DNA from: an uncultured Collinsella sp.
Lineage (GTDB): Bacteria > Actinomycetota > Coriobacteriia > Coriobacteriales > Coriobacteriaceae
Assembly: GCA_902496775.1 (NCBI GenBank)
Contig: CABVCF010000112.1
Span: forward strand, 1-5,266
DNA length: 5,266 nucleotides
Reading direction: 5' to 3'
The position numbers and the translations under genes are program-made. Below the pieces are notes generated by a model. The model was not told the DNA's origin. It did no database searches and worked only from the letters and a program-made list of their open reading frames with translations. Below, one piece after another: positions 1-5,231 of this stretch (its first letter is position 1; the number at the start of each line of letters is the position of its first letter).

Positions 1-40
1 CACCCGTGGCGGCAAATGCGCCAAGCTTCTTCAGCTTCAT
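1..40 (-). CDS. 5' end of a gene with a signal-peptide-like N terminus (partial)
   Basis: Only the first 13 codons are inside the window, reading MKLKKLGAFAATG; the rest lies beyond the left edge. The start is well supported: an ATG preceded by GGAAGGAG at 48-55 with a 7-nt spacer. Three lysines among the first five residues followed by a small, hydrophobic run resemble the n-region and early h-region of a secretion signal, as in lipoproteins or solute-binding proteins. That is inference from 13 residues; the function cannot be named. It is co-oriented with nfo, but a 147-nt gap with a promoter-like sequence suggests separate expression. Confidence 0.6.
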   Translation of the reverse strand, partial: MKLKKLGAFAATG

Positions 41-97
41 AATCAGTCTCCTTCCAATGACCCCACGTGATTCAGAGGTCTGCAAAAACTGATGGCT

Positions 98-126
98 ATT
101 ATGCACCCGCTTGGGAGAATCTGCAA
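98..126 (-). promoter_or_regulatory. Candidate sigma-70-type promoter for the partial gene at the left edge
   Basis: On the minus strand TTGCAG (121-126, weak -35, three of six consensus bases) is followed after exactly 17 nt by CATAAT (98-103, five of six bases of TATAAT). The -10 lies about 57 nt upstream of the ATG at 40, leaving a normal leader length. The -35 is poor, so this is a motif-only prediction. Confidence 0.4.
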
Positions 127-159
127 TTAGAAAACTGATTGAAACAAACCCATAACGTG

Positions 160-175
160 AATGGAACACTCCACT
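160..175 (-). other. Short hairpin downstream of nfo, possible weak terminator
   Basis: Twelve nt past the nfo stop codon the minus strand can fold AGTGGA / TCCATT (six pairs including one G-U) around a GTGT loop. No uninterrupted T-run follows directly (CACGTTATGGGTTTG), so it would be a poor intrinsic terminator. It is the only stem found between nfo and the next gene downstream. Confidence 0.2.
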
Positions 176-187
176 TTGTAACAGTCA

Positions 188-1054
188 TTACTGCTGTAAC
201 GACCTTAACAGTTTGATTTCAGCCGCATAACCTGCAAGTTCGTTCGGTGTCTCCAGAATGAATGGCAATGCGCGCAAGCGGCCATTCGATACAATATTCT
301 GCATAACCTGCATACCGCCGCCAAACTCTTCACTACCCAGGTAGCCCTTGCCGATGCACTCGTGGCGATCTTTATGGGCGCCGCAGGGATTCTTGGAGTC
401 ATTGATATGCACGGCGCGCAGGCGCTCGATACCCACCACACGATCGAACTCGTCGAGCACACCGTCAAGATCGTGGACGATGTCATAGCCGGCGTCATTC
501 ACATGGCAGGTGTCCAGGCAAACGCCCAACTTGGCCGACAGCTCGGGGCGCTTGTCGGCAACGCCCTCGATGATGAGCGCCAGTTCCTCAAAACTGCGGC
601 CCACCTCGGTGCCCTTGCCGGCCATGGTCTCGAGCAGCACCGTCGTCTGCTGGCCCTCAAACATGACCTGGCACAGGGTGTCGACGATCATCTGAATGCC
701 GGCGTCGGAGCCCTGCCCCACATGCGCGCCGGGATGGAAGTTGTAGTAGTTGCCGGGCAGCGCTTCCATGCGCCGCAGGTCCTCCGCCATGGCCTCCAGG
801 GCAAACTCGCGCGCCCGCTCTTTGGCCGAGCAGGGGTTGTAGGTATACGGGGCATGAGCCACGAGCGGGCCAAAGTCGTTTTGCTCCATAAGCTCGCGCA
901 GGGCCGCCACGTCATCCATGTCAAGGTCTTTCGCCTTGCCGCCGCGCGGGTTGCGCGTAAAGAATGCAAAGGTATTGGCGCCAATAGACAGCGCCGTCTT
1001 CCCCATCGCCCGATAGCCCTTCGTCGTCGAAAGATGGCACCCGATCGTCAGCAT
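188..1054 (-). CDS. nfo: Endonuclease IV (AP endonuclease, Nfo family)
   Basis: A 288-residue protein, close to the 285 residues of E. coli Nfo. This family cuts DNA 5' to abasic sites in base excision repair, in the cytoplasm, using three zinc ions in a TIM barrel. All nine expected metal ligands are visible: H67 (VAHAPY), H107 (NFHPG), E142 (LLETMAG), D181 and H184 (CLDTCH), H216 (VHINDSK), D229 and H231 (KDRHE), and E268 (ILETPN). The last-third motifs sit at the same numbers as in E. coli or within a few residues. The start is ATG at 1054 with AGGGGGAG six nt upstream (about 1061-1068). The gene follows the MocA-type gene on the same strand after 172 nt, and that gap holds palindromic element copy 1 right before the ribosome binding site. 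The gene appears intact. Confidence 0.96.
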   Translation of the reverse strand: MLTIGCHLSTTKGYRAMGKTALSIGANTFAFFTRNPRGGKAKDLDMDDVAALRELMEQNDFGPLVAHAPYTYNPCSAKERAREFALEAMAEDLRRMEALPGNYYNFHPGAHVGQGSDAGIQMIVDTLCQVMFEGQQTTVLLETMAGKGTEVGRSFEELALIIEGVADKRPELSAKLGVCLDTCHVNDAGYDIVHDLDGVLDEFDRVVGIERLRAVHINDSKNPCGAHKDRHECIGKGYLGSEEFGGGMQVMQNIVSNGRLRALPFILETPNELAGYAAEIKLLRSLQQ

Positions 1055-1071
1055 CCCCAGCTCCCCCTCAT

Positions 1072-1147
1072 CAGTTGCGGTGAAATAGTTCCTGTCTGGC
1101 CCCTATTCTGCCGCAAACGGGAACTATTCCGCCGCAAGTTATAAAAG
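1072..1147. repeat. Palindromic intergenic element, copy 1 (upstream of nfo)
   Basis: The arms 1075-1095 and 1117-1137 form an imperfect 21-bp inverted repeat: 18 Watson-Crick pairs, two G-T and one A-C by hand count, with a 21-nt loop. The unit runs from CAGTTGCGG to GTTATAAAAG and matches copy 2 at about 67 of 76 positions, most differences lying in one half of the loop. The loop carries TATTCTGCCGCAAAC, identical in copy 2, whose reverse complement repeats the arm start (TGCGGCAGAATA versus TGCGGCGGAATA). The left edge lies 17 nt upstream of the nfo ATG, next to its ribosome binding site. No T-run follows either arm, so it does not look like a terminator. Its function is unknown. Confidence 0.85.
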
Positions 1148-1222
1148 AGGCATCAGAGATGCGGGCCACCAAGCACTACGGCCACGGACGCCGGCGTCAT
1201 GATCCCCTACGCGTCAGCGCCA

Positions 1223-1236
1223 AGCCCTAGAGGGCT
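1223..1236 (-). other. Small hairpin spanning the stop codon of the MocA-type gene
   Basis: AGCCC / GGGCT can pair around a four-base loop that contains part of the TAG stop. No T-run follows (the minus strand continues TTGGCGC), so it is not a convincing terminator. The remaining gap, 1148-1222, holds no coding frame I can support. Confidence 0.25.
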
Positions 1237-2246
1237 AGACGGATTGCATCGATAATGCGCGCGCAGCGCTGTGTGGCGGCAAGGGGCATGACGGGACTCT
1301 CGAGTTTCCCCGACCGGATGAGCTGGGTCGCATGCTGGATTTCGCCGTAGAAATCATCGACCTCAAACGAGGCATTTATTTCGAGCATTCGTCCGTCGGA
1401 GTACTTCACATGGGCGAGCTCGGGGCGATGGAGGCGCTCGATTTCCAACGAGCCCCACTCGCAGGCAATCGTTAAGCGGCTTTCATATGCTGCTTTGCCG
1501 TCGCACACCATACGAATGGGTATACCGCCGACACTCATATGGATCTCATCGGCCCAATCCACGCGGCCGCCCGATACGTCACGCCAGCGAACTTCACGAG
1601 ACGAAACATCGCAAGCGCCCGCAAGCAGATCCTCAAACCACCCGACCGCATAGCAGCCCATGTCATATAGACAGCCACCCTGCAACGGATCGAGCAGATA
1701 ACTCGAAGGGGGCTCACCATAATCGAGTTTTTGCACGCTTTCGATCGAAACGATACGGCCGAGCTCGCCCGACGCAAGCAAGCCCTTCACGCGAGTACGC
1801 ATCGGACAAAACCGATTTTTCATCGCCTCCATAAACGGCACGCCGCACTCACGGGAAACAGAGGCGATCGCACGGGCCTCTTCTTCATTCAAAACGGCCG
1901 GCTTTTCGCACAGTACGGCCTTTCCCGCGCGCAGTGCCCGACAGACCCAATGCGCATGCATGCCATGCGGAAGAGCCAAGTAGATTGCGTCGACATCGGG
2001 GTCGGCAATCAGCGCATCATAAGCCGCATCGCCGTTATCGTCAGCCGTGGCATAACTGTGCGCGGCATCAATCGAAAACGCCCTGCAAAACTCCTCAACA
2101 TGCAAAGGAGTGCGACCGGCGGCAGCCACAATCCGTGCCCCGTCCACCTCCTTGAGCGACGATGCAAATCGATACGAAATGTGTCCAGCGCCCAAAACGC
2201 CCCAACAAACCTCACGCAAATCATCACATGAATCCCGATGGCCCAC
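1227..2246 (-). CDS. Gfo/Idh/MocA family NAD(P)-dependent oxidoreductase
   Basis: A 339-residue protein from GTG 2246. Family members oxidise or reduce sugars, inositols, dihydrodiols or related polyols with NAD(P); the substrate here cannot be read from sequence. A Rossmann nucleotide-binding loop GVLGAGHIS lies at residues 16-24, followed by strand ends YLALPHGMHAH (89-99) and the family-defining EKP at 114-116 (LCEKPAVLN). The C-terminal alpha/beta domain carries GGCLYDMGCY (190-199), resembling the catalytic region of dimeric dihydrodiol dehydrogenase relatives. The open frame extends upstream to a GTG at 2324, but those 26 extra codons are the palindromic element read in frame. GTG 2246, with AAGGGGG five nt upstream (2252-2258), gives a normal N terminus just before the Rossmann motif. 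A TTG nine codons further in lacks a ribosome binding site. Its neighbours, the AKR and nfo, do not indicate a pathway. Confidence 0.9.
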   Translation of the reverse strand: MGHRDSCDDLREVCWGVLGAGHISYRFASSLKEVDGARIVAAAGRTPLHVEEFCRAFSIDAAHSYATADDNGDAAYDALIADPDVDAIYLALPHGMHAHWVCRALRAGKAVLCEKPAVLNEEEARAIASVSRECGVPFMEAMKNRFCPMRTRVKGLLASGELGRIVSIESVQKLDYGEPPSSYLLDPLQGGCLYDMGCYAVGWFEDLLAGACDVSSREVRWRDVSGGRVDWADEIHMSVGGIPIRMVCDGKAAYESRLTIACEWGSLEIERLHRPELAHVKYSDGRMLEINASFEVDDFYGEIQHATQLIRSGKLESPVMPLAATQRCARIIDAIRLAL

Positions 2247-2251
2247 GACAG

Positions 2252-2258
2252 CCCCCTT
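2252..2258 (-). promoter_or_regulatory. Ribosome binding site deciding the GTG start of the MocA-type gene
   Basis: AAGGGGG on the minus strand lies 5 nt before GTG 2246 and directly outside palindromic element copy 2. It supports the short start over the in-frame GTG at 2324 inside the repeat. The arrangement mirrors the nfo leader, where the repeat, a G-rich Shine-Dalgarno and the start codon follow in the same order. Confidence 0.6.
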
Positions 2259-2334
2259 CAGTTGCGGTGGAATAGTTCCTGTTGGTGCCTTATTCTGCCG
2301 CAAACAGGAACTATTCCACCGCACGTTATAAAAG
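2259..2334. repeat. Palindromic intergenic element, copy 2 (perfect 21-bp inverted repeat, upstream of the MocA-type gene)
   Basis: The arms 2263-2283 and 2303-2323 are exact reverse complements over 21 bp around a 19-nt loop. Each arm contains a small internal dyad, GGAA-TAG-TTCC. The loop contains TATTCTGCCGCA, a partial third copy of the arm start; on the minus strand it begins exactly 21 bp after the outer copy in the same orientation. The flank GTTATAAAAG is identical in copy 1. The element fills nearly all of the 90-nt gap between the AKR stop and the MocA-type start, ending 12 nt before that GTG. No T-run follows the stem on either strand. It could be an operator cassette, an mRNA leader hairpin or a dispersed palindromic repeat. 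Confidence 0.9.
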
Positions 2335-2336
2335 GG

Positions 2337-3527
2337 TCATGAGGAGCGCGTTTTGCCGAAGGCCTTAAGCACCGCCGTCACGGGGCCAGGCTGAAAACGG
2401 CGGCGTACGTCGTCCAAGCGACCGGGGATATCGATGTGCTGTGGGCAGTGCCGCGCGCATTTGCCGCATTTGACGCAATTGCTCACCAACTTGGGCTCGC
2501 TTGTGCGCACCGCGCTCGCCGTAAAGTACTGCGATAGACCCGTAAACCAGCTGTGCGCATAGCTTGCGTTGTAGGCGGCAAAACATCCAGGGATATTGAT
2601 GCCTTTAGGACACGGCATGCAATAGCCACATCCCGTGCAGGGCACGCGATTCGATTTTTCAAACTCCGTCAGCACGTGCGCGATGGCATCGAGCTGAGTA
2701 GCTGTCATCGAATCCGACAGGGCCCGATCGGCCAACGCCGCGTTCTCATCCACTTGCGCGGTATCGGTCATACCCGATAGCAGCATCGTCACCTGGGGAT
2801 GATTCCACACCCACGAAAGTCCCCAGGCGGCGGGGGTGCGCAAATGCGGATCACGGGCGCTCTCGAGCACAGCGCGGGCCCGCGGCGGCAGCTTTCCCGC
2901 CAGACGCCCGCCCAAAAGCGGCTCCATCACAAACACCGCGAGCCCGCGCTCCGCAGCCGCCATGAGTCCTGCCGTTCCCGCTTGGTAACGCTCGCCGGCA
3001 TAGTTGTACTGTATCTGGCAAAAATCCCAGTCATATGCGTCAAGCATCGTCAAGAAATCCGCCGCGCTGCCGTGATACGAAAAACCAATCTGACGAATGC
3101 GCCCCGCCGCCTTTTGACGCGCGATCCAGTCCTCGATGCCCAACGCCACTACACGTTCCCACTGGGCGGGCGAGGTGATGTTGTGCATGAGGTAATAGTC
3201 GATATGGTCGGTTCGCAGGCGGCGCAGTTGTTCGTCGAAAAACCGGTCGAAATCCTCCGCGCACTTGCACGAAGTATGCGGCAGCTTAGTCGCCAGCAAC
3301 ACACGGTCGCGCAGCCCCAAGCGCTCAAGTGAGGCACCCACGCACGCCTCGTTACCGGGATAGAGATATGCAGTATCCAGATAATTAATCCCCTGATCCA
3401 CCGCACGGGAAATGATGGCATCGGCTGTCTTCGCATCCGGACGTCCCGGCGCACCGGGAAATCTCATGCAGCCCAGACCCAGAGCGGATATTCGGTTACC
3501 ACTTTTGGGGTCAACGCGGTATTGCAC
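2337..3527 (-). CDS. Aldo/keto reductase with C-terminal 4Fe-4S dicluster domain
   Basis: A 396-residue protein from GTG 3527. Residues about 1-290 form an aldo/keto reductase barrel with the catalytic tetrad D51, Y56 (LDTAYLYPG), K81 (ATKLP) and H115 (YYLMHN). A ferredoxin-like tail follows: CTGCGYCMPCP (C297, C300, C303, C306) and CVKCGKCARHCP (C351, C354, C357, C361), enough for two 4Fe-4S clusters. This fusion is a known family in anaerobes, presumed cytoplasmic; its substrate and the role of the clusters are not evident here. There is no signal peptide. Start choice: GTG 3527 gives the usual MQYRVD-type N terminus and has AAGGGAGG close upstream; ATG 3545 (402 residues) is an alternative with a weaker ribosome binding site. 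The 163-nt divergent gap to the 64-residue gene suggests its own promoter. The stop lies 3 nt from palindromic element copy 2. Confidence 0.93.
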   Translation of the reverse strand: MQYRVDPKSGNRISALGLGCMRFPGAPGRPDAKTADAIISRAVDQGINYLDTAYLYPGNEACVGASLERLGLRDRVLLATKLPHTSCKCAEDFDRFFDEQLRRLRTDHIDYYLMHNITSPAQWERVVALGIEDWIARQKAAGRIRQIGFSYHGSAADFLTMLDAYDWDFCQIQYNYAGERYQAGTAGLMAAAERGLAVFVMEPLLGGRLAGKLPPRARAVLESARDPHLRTPAAWGLSWVWNHPQVTMLLSGMTDTAQVDENAALADRALSDSMTATQLDAIAHVLTEFEKSNRVPCTGCGYCMPCPKGINIPGCFAAYNASYAHSWFTGLSQYFTASAVRTSEPKLVSNCVKCGKCARHCPQHIDIPGRLDDVRRRFQPGPVTAVLKAFGKTRSS

Positions 3528-3614
3528 GGCCCCTCCCTTCGCCATCAGCGCCCCGGCAAGGCGAAACACAATGGTCACGCGGCCGAAACATCGTGGAATC
3601 GCAATCGAGAACGT

Positions 3615-3644
3615 ATCGTAACGCAGCAGAAATCGAGCTGTCAC
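3615..3644 (-). promoter_or_regulatory. Candidate promoter for the Fe-S aldo/keto reductase
   Basis: On the minus strand GTGACA (3639-3644, five of six -35 consensus bases) and TACGAT (3615-3620, four of six -10 bases) are separated by 18 nt. The site lies in the divergent gap and would give a leader of about 80 nt. The -10 is mediocre, so this is a motif prediction only. Confidence 0.35.
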
Positions 3645-3690
3645 GGAACCGCTTTAACATCAGCAAAAAGCCCGATGAAAGGAGGCGAGC

Positions 3691-3885
3691 GTGACCACGC
3701 GTGAGGACGCCCACCCCTACCCCGGCGAACAATACATCCTCTCGGTCGACCGTTACCAGATCGAGGTCATGGACCATCTGGACGAGCTTCCCGCCACGGG
3801 CGCCGTCATCTTCTGCACCTTCCCTAAGGTCCGCGATGGTGTCGGATACCCCGCACGCGTTTTTGCAGTCTGCCCTGCAGCGTAA
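3691..3885 (+). CDS. Small protein of unknown function (64 aa)
   Basis: A GTG start follows a near-ideal AAAGGAGG (about 3677-3685) by about 5 nt, and the frame runs 64 codons to TAA. I do not recognise the family. It is soluble-looking, with no signal peptide or membrane segment. An acidic, proline-containing N terminus (TTREDAHPYPGEQ) leads into ILSVDRYQIEVMDHLDELP (about residues 16-34), then a hydrophobic strand-like stretch, GAVIFCTFP, and VGYPARVFAV near the end; this looks like a compact alpha/beta fold. The gene stands alone, divergent from the aldo/keto reductase and closed by a strong terminator 73 nt downstream, which supports a real, separately transcribed unit. Two Cys residues (C42, C62) are present without a metal-site pattern. 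Confidence 0.65.
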   Translation: MTTREDAHPYPGEQYILSVDRYQIEVMDHLDELPATGAVIFCTFPKVRDGVGYPARVFAVCPAA

Positions 3886-3957
3886 GTTCCCATGCGTTTG
3901 TTCTTCTAAATTCAGCCTCCGGTGCACGCTTCATGCCCCAGCGGCATACAATCCATC

Positions 3958-3984
3958 AGGCGCCCCGCACGCGGGCGCCTTTTT
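3958..3984 (+). terminator. Rho-independent terminator after the 64-aa gene
   Basis: AGGCGCCC pairs with GGGCGCCT (eight pairs) around the seven-base loop CGCACGC, immediately followed by TTTTT on the plus strand. It lies 73 nt past the TAA at 3885. The T-run ends only 2 nt before the Shine-Dalgarno of the next plus-strand gene, an unusually tight placement. Confidence 0.85.
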
Positions 3985-4001
3985 GTGAGGAGATGATTCA
4001 C

Positions 4002-4916
4002 ATGCAGATCAACAAGGTCGCCTTTATCGGCAAGGGCGGCGTGGGCCTGCTCTACGGCAGTATGATTGCCAAGACCCTCGGCAACGATGCCGTCGAATAC
4101 GTCATGGATGATGCTCGTTTCGAGCGTCACGCGAACGACGCGCTCACCATCAACGGCGAACCCTGCGAGCTCACGTCCGTCCGCGCCAGCGAGGCAACGC
4201 CTGCCGATCTGGTCATCCTGACGGTCAAGACCACCGGTCTCGACCAAGCACTCAAGACTATGGAGCGCGTCGTGGGACCCAACACGCTCATCGCCTCGCT
4301 GTGCAACGGCATCACGAGCGAGCAAAAGATTGCCGAGCGCTTTGGCTGGGAGCATACCGTCCTGGGTATCTGCCAGGGCATGGACGCCGTGTTCCTCAAC
4401 GGAGAGCTCACCTTTACCAACACTGGCGAAATCCGCTTTGGCGCGGCGGCCGGTACGGATCCCGCAACCATCACCGCAATTGACGAGCTCTACACGCGCT
4501 GCGGTATTGCCCATACCGTCGAGAGCGACATTGCGCACCGCATGTGGGCCAAACTCATGCTCAACGACGGCATCAACCAGACCTGCATGGCCTACGGCGG
4601 GACCTACGGAAGCGCCACGGAGCCGGGCTCCGAGCAGCGTCGCTGCTTTGTTTCCGCCATGCGCGAAACGCTTGCGGTCGCCAACGCCGAGGGCGTTGGG
4701 CTGACCGAGGCAGACCTGACGCAGATGGTGCACCTCATCGAGGGAATCGACCCCGCCGGTATGCCCTCAATGGCTCAGGACCGCATCGCGCAGCGCAAAA
4801 CAGAGGTCGAGGAGTTCGCGGGCACCGTCCGCCGCCTCGCGGCCAAGCACGATATCCAGGTTCCGCAGAACGAATGGCTCTATCAGCGCATCCGCGATAT
4901 CGAGAAAAGCTGGTAG
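4002..4916 (+). CDS. 2-dehydropantoate 2-reductase (ketopantoate reductase) family protein
   Basis: A 304-residue protein, the usual size for ApbA/PanE enzymes, which reduce ketopantoate to pantoate with NADPH in pantothenate and CoA synthesis (cytoplasm). The N-terminal Rossmann motif is GKGGVG (residues 10-15), followed by TVKTTG (K76) and LCNGI (N102). In the helical domain HRMWAKLMLNDGINQ holds the expected catalytic lysine K184 with N188 and N192, matching E. coli K176, N180 and N184. S256 and E268 (PSMAQD, RKTEVE) match E. coli S244 and E256 with the same spacing. The full active-site set favours true ketopantoate reductase activity, but the family includes paralogues of other specificity and no panB, panC or panD neighbour is present, so the symbol is withheld. 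The ATG at 4002 has GAGGAG 9 nt upstream; an in-frame ATG at 3993 is too close to that site, and the frame extending to 3933 runs through the terminator. Confidence 0.92.
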   Translation: MQINKVAFIGKGGVGLLYGSMIAKTLGNDAVEYVMDDARFERHANDALTINGEPCELTSVRASEATPADLVILTVKTTGLDQALKTMERVVGPNTLIASLCNGITSEQKIAERFGWEHTVLGICQGMDAVFLNGELTFTNTGEIRFGAAAGTDPATITAIDELYTRCGIAHTVESDIAHRMWAKLMLNDGINQTCMAYGGTYGSATEPGSEQRRCFVSAMRETLAVANAEGVGLTEADLTQMVHLIEGIDPAGMPSMAQDRIAQRKTEVEEFAGTVRRLAAKHDIQVPQNEWLYQRIRDIEKSW

Positions 4917-4949
4917 CGCCAACGCGCCGCATTCAACAGCCTTAACAGC

Positions 4950-4987
4950 AAAACCGCCGCAAGGAGCACTCCCCTTACGGCGGCTTT
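4950..4987. terminator. Shared hairpin terminator between convergent genes
   Basis: CCGCCG (4954-4959) pairs with CGGCGG (4978-4983), and inside that AAGG (4961-4964) pairs with CCTT (4973-4976) across a C/A mismatch. On the minus strand the stem is followed by TTTTGCTG; on the plus strand by CTTTC. It therefore looks somewhat better as a terminator for the minus-strand gene at 5025-5231, while also lying 33 nt past the stop of the ketopantoate reductase homologue. A bidirectional role is likely. Confidence 0.65.
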
Positions 4988-5024
4988 CATCTTCGTCTAT
5001 GACCGGCGGTCAATCTCACAACAG

Positions 5025-5231
5025 CTAGCGTTGCGACTCCGGAACCTCGTCCTCATCGTCGCGACAAAGGACAACACCGGCGCTTCCCAGCAGCGTGGCC
5101 GCGATTAGCACGCCGACCACGATAGGAGCAGCCCCGCATGTCCCCTGCATGCCCGCGACGAGCGCGGCCGTGGGACCAAGGCAGCCAAGCATCAACGCGA
5201 CGGCGGCAACGGTAATATCTCGAGCATTCAC
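5025..5231 (-). CDS. Small two-helix membrane protein of unknown function (68 aa)
   Basis: A 68-residue frame from GTG 5231, with GGAGG (5242-5246) 10 nt upstream, slightly long but usable. Two hydrophobic stretches, about residues 6-28 and 36-56, are separated by a short loop (MQGTCGAAP), forming a probable membrane hairpin. The C terminus, RDDEDEVPESQR, is strongly acidic. Alanine, glycine and leucine dominate the helices; Cys residues lie in the first helix, the loop and the end of the second helix. I recognise no family. An ATG at 5227 is out of frame. The gene converges on the ketopantoate reductase homologue and shares its terminator, so the two need not be related. Upstream context is cut off by the window edge. 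Confidence 0.6.
   Translation of the reverse strand: MNARDITVAAVALMLGCLGPTAALVAGMQGTCGAAPIVVGVLIAATLLGSAGVVLCRDDEDEVPESQR

Noticed and set aside
1075..1137. G-U pairing in copy 1 as evidence for which strand forms the functional RNA hairpin
   Set aside because: Plus-strand RNA would have two G-U pairs and one A-C, minus-strand RNA one G-U and two A-C. The difference is too small to choose a strand, and known transcription here is minus.
1071..1143. The repeat encodes a similar plus-strand peptide tail in both copies (SCGxIVPV...LFCRKxELF) ending at the same TAA
   Set aside because: The frame is open in both copies, but most of the codon differences between them change the amino acid, so there is no sign of selection on protein. 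The upstream parts of the two frames are unrelated antisense shadows.
1138..1143. GTTATA next to each element reads TATAAC on the minus strand, like a -10 box before nfo and the MocA-type gene
   Set aside because: No acceptable -35 lies 16-19 nt upstream in either copy (2325-2330 in copy 2), and no TGn extension is present.
362..1144. Long plus-strand open frame (260 codons) antisense to nfo
   Set aside because: It is the shadow of a high-GC, well-conserved minus-strand gene. The nfo frame carries all nine metal ligands, while the antisense product has no recognisable domain and no convincing ribosome binding site.
1150..1162. GCATC/GATGC hairpin followed by CTCTTTT on the minus strand, as a terminator after the MocA-type gene
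   Set aside because: The stem is only five pairs with a three-base loop and the T-run is interrupted; copy 2 has no equivalent hairpin.
3947..3952. TACAAT as the -10 of a promoter for the ketopantoate reductase gene
   Set aside because: No recognisable -35 lies 15-19 nt upstream. It is discussed only as a possibility because the downstream terminator leaves few alternatives.
3933..4001. Upstream ATG 3933 as the start of the ketopantoate reductase gene
   Set aside because: The extension of 23 codons would run through the terminator hairpin and T-run, and would place non-conserved residues before the Rossmann strand. ATG 4002 has a proper ribosome binding site.
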